DNA of 7,127 nt from Gemmatimonadota bacterium (GTDB lineage Bacteria; Gemmatimonadota; Gemmatimonadetes; Gemmatimonadales; Gemmatimonadaceae): assembly GCA_003222065.1 (NCBI GenBank), contig QHUV01000092.1:1-7127 (forward strand), in the 5' to 3' direction. This document shows positions 6,630 through 7,127 of the stretch, piece by piece; position 1 is the stretch's first letter, and each line of letters opens with the position of its first letter. The position numbers and the translations under genes are program-made. The notes below the pieces were generated by a model, which saw nothing but the letters and a program-made list of their open reading frames with translations, searched no databases and had not been told where the DNA came from.

Positions 6630-6845
6630 ATGCGTGTTTTTACTCCCAGCGACCTCGTCGGCAAGGACAAGGCGGCGAACAAGTACCTCGGCGTTCTCAT
6701 CGCCGCCAAGCACGCGCGCGTGCTCAACGAGTTCCCGCGCGATCGCTCATCGACGCGTGAGAAGAAGCTCACGACGCGCTCGATGGAGGAGCTGGCCACT
6801 GGCAGCATCATCTACCGCGTCGTGCCGCGCCGGCGCGCCGAATGA
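6630..6845 (+). CDS. rpoZ: DNA-directed RNA polymerase omega subunit
   Basis: This is a small 71-residue subunit that binds beta' and helps assemble and stabilise RNA polymerase. Recognisable family features are KYLGVLIAAKHARVLNEF (19-36), matching the central helix around the conserved AAK.AR pattern, and KLTTRSMEELATGSIIYR (46-63), matching the conserved K.TT.A..E...G.I segment. The C-terminus PRRRAE is short and basic, giving a length below the 91 residues of E. coli omega but normal for many phyla. In E. coli, omega helps form one of the ppGpp sites on the polymerase; whether that holds here cannot be seen. The position between gmk and coaBC strongly supports the call. The ATG at 6630 has only a weak GAGAA upstream. 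The 31-base gap before it contains a T6 run but no hairpin, so I do not call a terminator. Confidence 0.92.
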   Translation: MRVFTPSDLVGKDKAANKYLGVLIAAKHARVLNEFPRDRSSTREKKLTTRSMEELATGSIIYRVVPRRRAE

Positions 6846-6856
6846 GCAGGCGCGCC

Positions 6857-6864
6857 GCCTAACG
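6857..6864 (-). other. CGTTAGGC motif, copy 5 (reverse orientation, intergenic rpoZ-coaBC)
   Basis: The plus strand reads GCCTAACG in the 27-base gap between rpoZ and coaBC, so here it is under no protein-coding constraint. It is the only intergenic copy. Confidence 0.5.
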
Positions 6865-6872
6865 AGCCGAGC

Positions 6873-7127
6873 ATGCGGCCGTTCGACCGGCGTCGCGTTC
6901 TGCTTGGCGTCACCGGCGGGATCGCGAGCTACAAGTCGGCGTGGCTCGCTCGCTTGTTAGGCAAGGCCGGCGCCGAGGTGGACGTCGTGCTCACGCCGGC
7001 GGCGACCGAGTTCATCGGCCGCGTCACCTTCGAGGCTCTCACCGGGCGCGTCGTCCACAGCGGCCTATTCGACGCCGGGCGCGCCCTCGATCACATCAAG
7101 CTCGCACGCGAAGCCGAGGCGATCGTC
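6873..7127 (+). CDS. coaBC: CoaBC, phosphopantothenoylcysteine decarboxylase/synthase (5' part, runs off right edge)
   Basis: Eighty-five N-terminal residues are present and the frame is open to the edge. They match the CoaC flavoprotein domain: RRVLLGVTGGIASYKS (7-22) is the FMN-binding start, VDVVLTPAATEFI (36-48) and TFEALTGRVV (52-61) are the next conserved strand and helix, and DHIKLAREAEAIV (73-85) contains H74, equivalent to the catalytic histidine of the HFCD family. CoaC decarboxylates 4'-phosphopantothenoylcysteine to 4'-phosphopantetheine; the CoaB half, which would make its substrate, is outside the window. Only context (gmk-rpoZ-coaBC) and this domain support the bifunctional call. 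A single-domain flavoprotein of the UbiX/Dfp type is the alternative. The ATG at 6873 lies 27 bases after the rpoZ stop and lacks a clear Shine-Dalgarno sequence, which suggests co-transcription. Confidence 0.88.
   Translation, partial: MRPFDRRRVLLGVTGGIASYKSAWLARLLGKAGAEVDVVLTPAATEFIGRVTFEALTGRVVHSGLFDAGRALDHIKLAREAEAIV
6956..6962 (+). other. GTTAGGC motif, copy 6 (inside coaBC)
   Basis: A 7-of-8 form with T in place of the leading C. It is read as TTG TTA GGC (Leu-Leu-Gly), again using TTA. It lies 92 bases from copy 5. Confidence 0.45.

Noticed and set aside
6842..6862. Six-codon mini-ORF starting with ATGA at the rpoZ stop and ending at the TAA inside a CGTTAGGC copy
   Set aside because: Too short to support; the ATGA overlap is most simply chance, and coaBC clearly starts at 6873 in another frame.
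6595..6960. Plus-strand 121-codon ORF spanning rpoZ and the coaBC start
   Set aside because: It is an off-frame reading of rpoZ and coaBC, composed mostly of Ser, Arg and Ala.
1..7127. CRISPR array, tRNA or rRNA genes, insertion sequences, prophage or defence genes
   Set aside because: No spaced direct repeats, cloverleaf, rRNA-like stretch, transposase or phage-like frame was found; the window is filled by housekeeping genes and one outer-membrane protein.

Overview
The window looks like ordinary chromosomal DNA from a GC-rich, diderm, free-living bacterium. Gemmatimonadota is my best guess. The evidence is indirect: high GC; an outer-membrane plug/barrel protein whose mature N-terminus carries Arg/Asp/Thr-rich repeats of the kind I associate with secreted proteins of that phylum; many starts without a Shine-Dalgarno (SD) sequence; and a housekeeping gene order that fits. 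No mobile element, CRISPR array, tRNA, rRNA or defence system is visible.

Layout. Positions 1-237 (minus strand) hold the 5' end of a secreted serine hydrolase of the beta-lactamase/penicillin-binding family, which runs off the left edge. A 132-bp divergent intergenic region (238-369) separates it from icd (370-1617), NADP-dependent isocitrate dehydrogenase. A likely intrinsic terminator overlaps the icd stop codon. pepA (1656-3131), an M17 leucyl aminopeptidase, follows, then a signal-peptide-bearing TonB-receptor-plug/beta-barrel outer-membrane protein (3170-5059). A good promoter candidate overlaps the stop codon of that gene. It would drive the conserved cluster yicC (5097-5969), gmk (5966-6598), rpoZ (6630-6845) and coaBC (from 6873, cut by the right edge).

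How the genes relate. yicC-gmk-rpoZ-coaBC is a widely conserved bacterial order that joins an RNase-like protein, GMP kinase, the omega subunit of RNA polymerase and the CoA-biosynthesis flavoprotein. icd (TCA cycle) and pepA (peptide turnover) are separate housekeeping functions. The outer-membrane protein is the lineage-specific piece, placed between pepA and yicC. yicC and gmk overlap by 4 bases (GTGA), and the outer-membrane gene may start at a CTG that overlaps the pepA stop in the same way (CTGA).

The most unusual signal is not a gene. The 7-mer GTTAGGC (either strand) occurs six times in 7.1 kb, and five of these are the 8-mer CGTTAGGC. It falls in different reading frames and once between genes, so codon use does not explain it. 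It looks like a genome-wide short DNA motif of unknown role.
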